Shown piece after piece: positions 5,560 through 6,217 of a stretch of DNA of 6,217 nt (position 1 is the first letter of the stretch; each line of letters starts with the position of its first letter). The notes below the pieces were generated by a model, which made no database searches, was not told the DNA's origin, and was given only the letters and a program-made list of their open reading frames with translations. The stretch spans positions 1-6,217 of the forward strand of contig JAJYBT010000172.1 of NCBI GenBank assembly GCA_021778875.1, given 5' to 3'. A program made the translations under genes and the position numbers. Source of the DNA: Acidobacteriota bacterium. GTDB lineage: Bacteria > Acidobacteriota > Terriglobia > Terriglobales > Acidobacteriaceae.

Positions 5560-5603
5560 CGCGCGAACGGCGGCGGACGGGGGATTGCGCGGATGGATTT
5601 TTT
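5560..5603 (+). terminator. Weak intrinsic-terminator candidate after the hydrolase
   Basis: CGCGCGA (5560-5566) can pair with TTGCGCG (5585-5591), a 7-bp stem with one G-U pair and an 18-base G-rich loop. Six bases later comes a run of six T (5598-5603). Stem and T-run are in the right order for the + strand, but the long loop and the gap before the T-run make this a poor example. Confidence 0.3.
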
Positions 5604-5610
5604 GTTGTGT

Positions 5611-5646
5611 CCCACCGTTGCGCCAGAACAAAGTTGCATCGGTGGG
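5611..5646. repeat. Inverted repeat between convergent hydrolase and hemB
   Basis: CCCACCG (5611-5617) and CGGTGGG (5640-5646) are perfect reverse complements separated by 22 bases. It starts 9 bases past the hemB stop in the direction of hemB transcription. It could be the hemB 3' hairpin, but A-rich and not T-rich sequence follows on the - strand, so intrinsic termination there is not supported. Confidence 0.4.
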
Positions 5647-5655
5647 CAAGAGCGG

Positions 5656-6217
5656 CTACAACAGCCGGGCTGCGTCATTGGCGAAGTAGGTGACGATGAA
5701 GTCGGCGCCGGCGCGACGGATGCCGAGGAGCGATTCGAGAATGGCGCGATCGCGGTCAAGCCAGCCTTTCTCGAAGGCGGCCTGGAGCATGGAGTACTCA
5801 CCGGAGACCTGATAGGCGCCGAGGGGCACATCAAAGTGGTCTCGGGCGGCGCGGACGACGTCGAGGTAGGGCATGGCGGGCTTCATCAGGATCATGTCCG
5901 CGCCTTCTTCGAGGTCGAGGTCGATTTCGCGGAGGGCTTCACGGAGGTTGGCTCCATCCATCTGGTAGGTTTTGCGGTCACCGAACTGCGGGGCTGAATC
6001 CGCCGCTTCGCGGAATGGTCCGTAGAAGGCAGAGGCAAATTTGGACGCGTAGCTGAGGATGGGCGCATTGACGTCGCCGGTCTGGTCAAGCGCGCGACGG
6101 ATGGCGGCAACGCGGCCGTCCATCATGTCGCTGGGGGCGACGATGTCTGCTCCGGCGCGGGCGAGGCTGGCGGCGGTGCGGCCAAGGAGTTCGAGAGAAG
6201 AGTCGTTGTCGACCTCG
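5656..6217 (-). CDS. hemB: Porphobilinogen synthase (delta-aminolevulinic acid dehydratase), C-terminal part
   Basis: The gene enters from the right edge; the last 186 residues, of about 325-335 usual, are present and end with TAG at 5658-5656. The enzyme condenses two 5-aminolevulinate molecules to porphobilinogen, the first common step to haem and other tetrapyrroles, in the cytoplasm. Visible signatures are [15 protein letters not shown], then [33 protein letters not shown] with the first active-site lysine, [18 protein letters not shown] with the Schiff-base lysine, and [11 protein letters not shown]. All expected catalytic residues of this half are intact. ATG6126 that opens a shorter frame is internal, because the family sequence continues upstream to the edge. 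The cysteine-rich metal-site region lies outside the window, so metal type (zinc or magnesium) cannot be judged. The preceding gene on its strand is outside the window. Confidence 0.98.
   Translation of the reverse strand, partial: EVDNDSSLELLGRTAASLARAGADIVAPSDMMDGRVAAIRRALDQTGDVNAPILSYASKFASAFYGPFREAADSAPQFGDRKTYQMDGANLREALREIDLDLEEGADMILMKPAMPYLDVVRAARDHFDVPLGAYQVSGEYSMLQAAFEKGWLDRDRAILESLLGIRRAGADFIVTYFANDAARLL

Noticed and set aside
1..6217. A new multi-gene defence, toxin-antitoxin, secretion or biosynthetic system
   Set aside because: Six of seven genes are recognisable housekeeping or common accessory families in separate transcription units. The one unknown gene has no linked partner inside the window.

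Overview
The window is a stretch of ordinary GC-rich bacterial chromosome with seven protein-coding genes. The two at the edges are cut. The best guess for the source is an acidobacterium (Acidobacteriota, Terriglobia-type). This is inferred from the strong GCG/CTG-type codon bias, the mixture of gene families, and two intergenic repeat motifs I associate with that group: a CTGACAG heptamer cluster, and the dispersed repeat whose spurious translation reads SERSESKD. No rRNA or other decisive phylogenetic marker is present, so the assignment is tentative.

Layout, left to right. The + strand carries the 3' end of ahcY (S-adenosylhomocysteine hydrolase) and then metF (5,10-methylenetetrahydrofolate reductase). 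Both belong to the activated-methyl cycle: AhcY releases homocysteine from SAH, and MetF makes the methyl-tetrahydrofolate used to remethylate it. Between them lie a short tandem repeat and a 12-bp hairpin. Three - strand genes follow. They are an unrecognised single-pass membrane protein convergent with metF, an exported plant-type glutaminyl-peptide cyclotransferase, and an AzgA-type NCS2 purine permease. The last two are separated by about 230 bases that hold a composite repeat, a strong inverted repeat, and a promoter placed so close to the start codon that the cyclotransferase mRNA may be leaderless. A 330-base divergent region then separates the permease from a + strand alpha/beta-hydrolase of the cofactor-free haloperoxidase/esterase family. 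That gene converges on the 3' portion of hemB (porphobilinogen synthase, haem biosynthesis) on the - strand.

Apart from ahcY-metF, the genes share no obvious pathway and look like independent transcription units. I see no tRNA, rRNA, CRISPR array, insertion sequence, toxin-antitoxin pair, phage gene or defence gene. I found no convincing new multi-gene system. The items most worth a second look are the composite repeat at about 2937-3072, the ahcY-metF hairpin, the possible leaderless promoter, the divergent-region palindrome, and the uncharacterised membrane protein.
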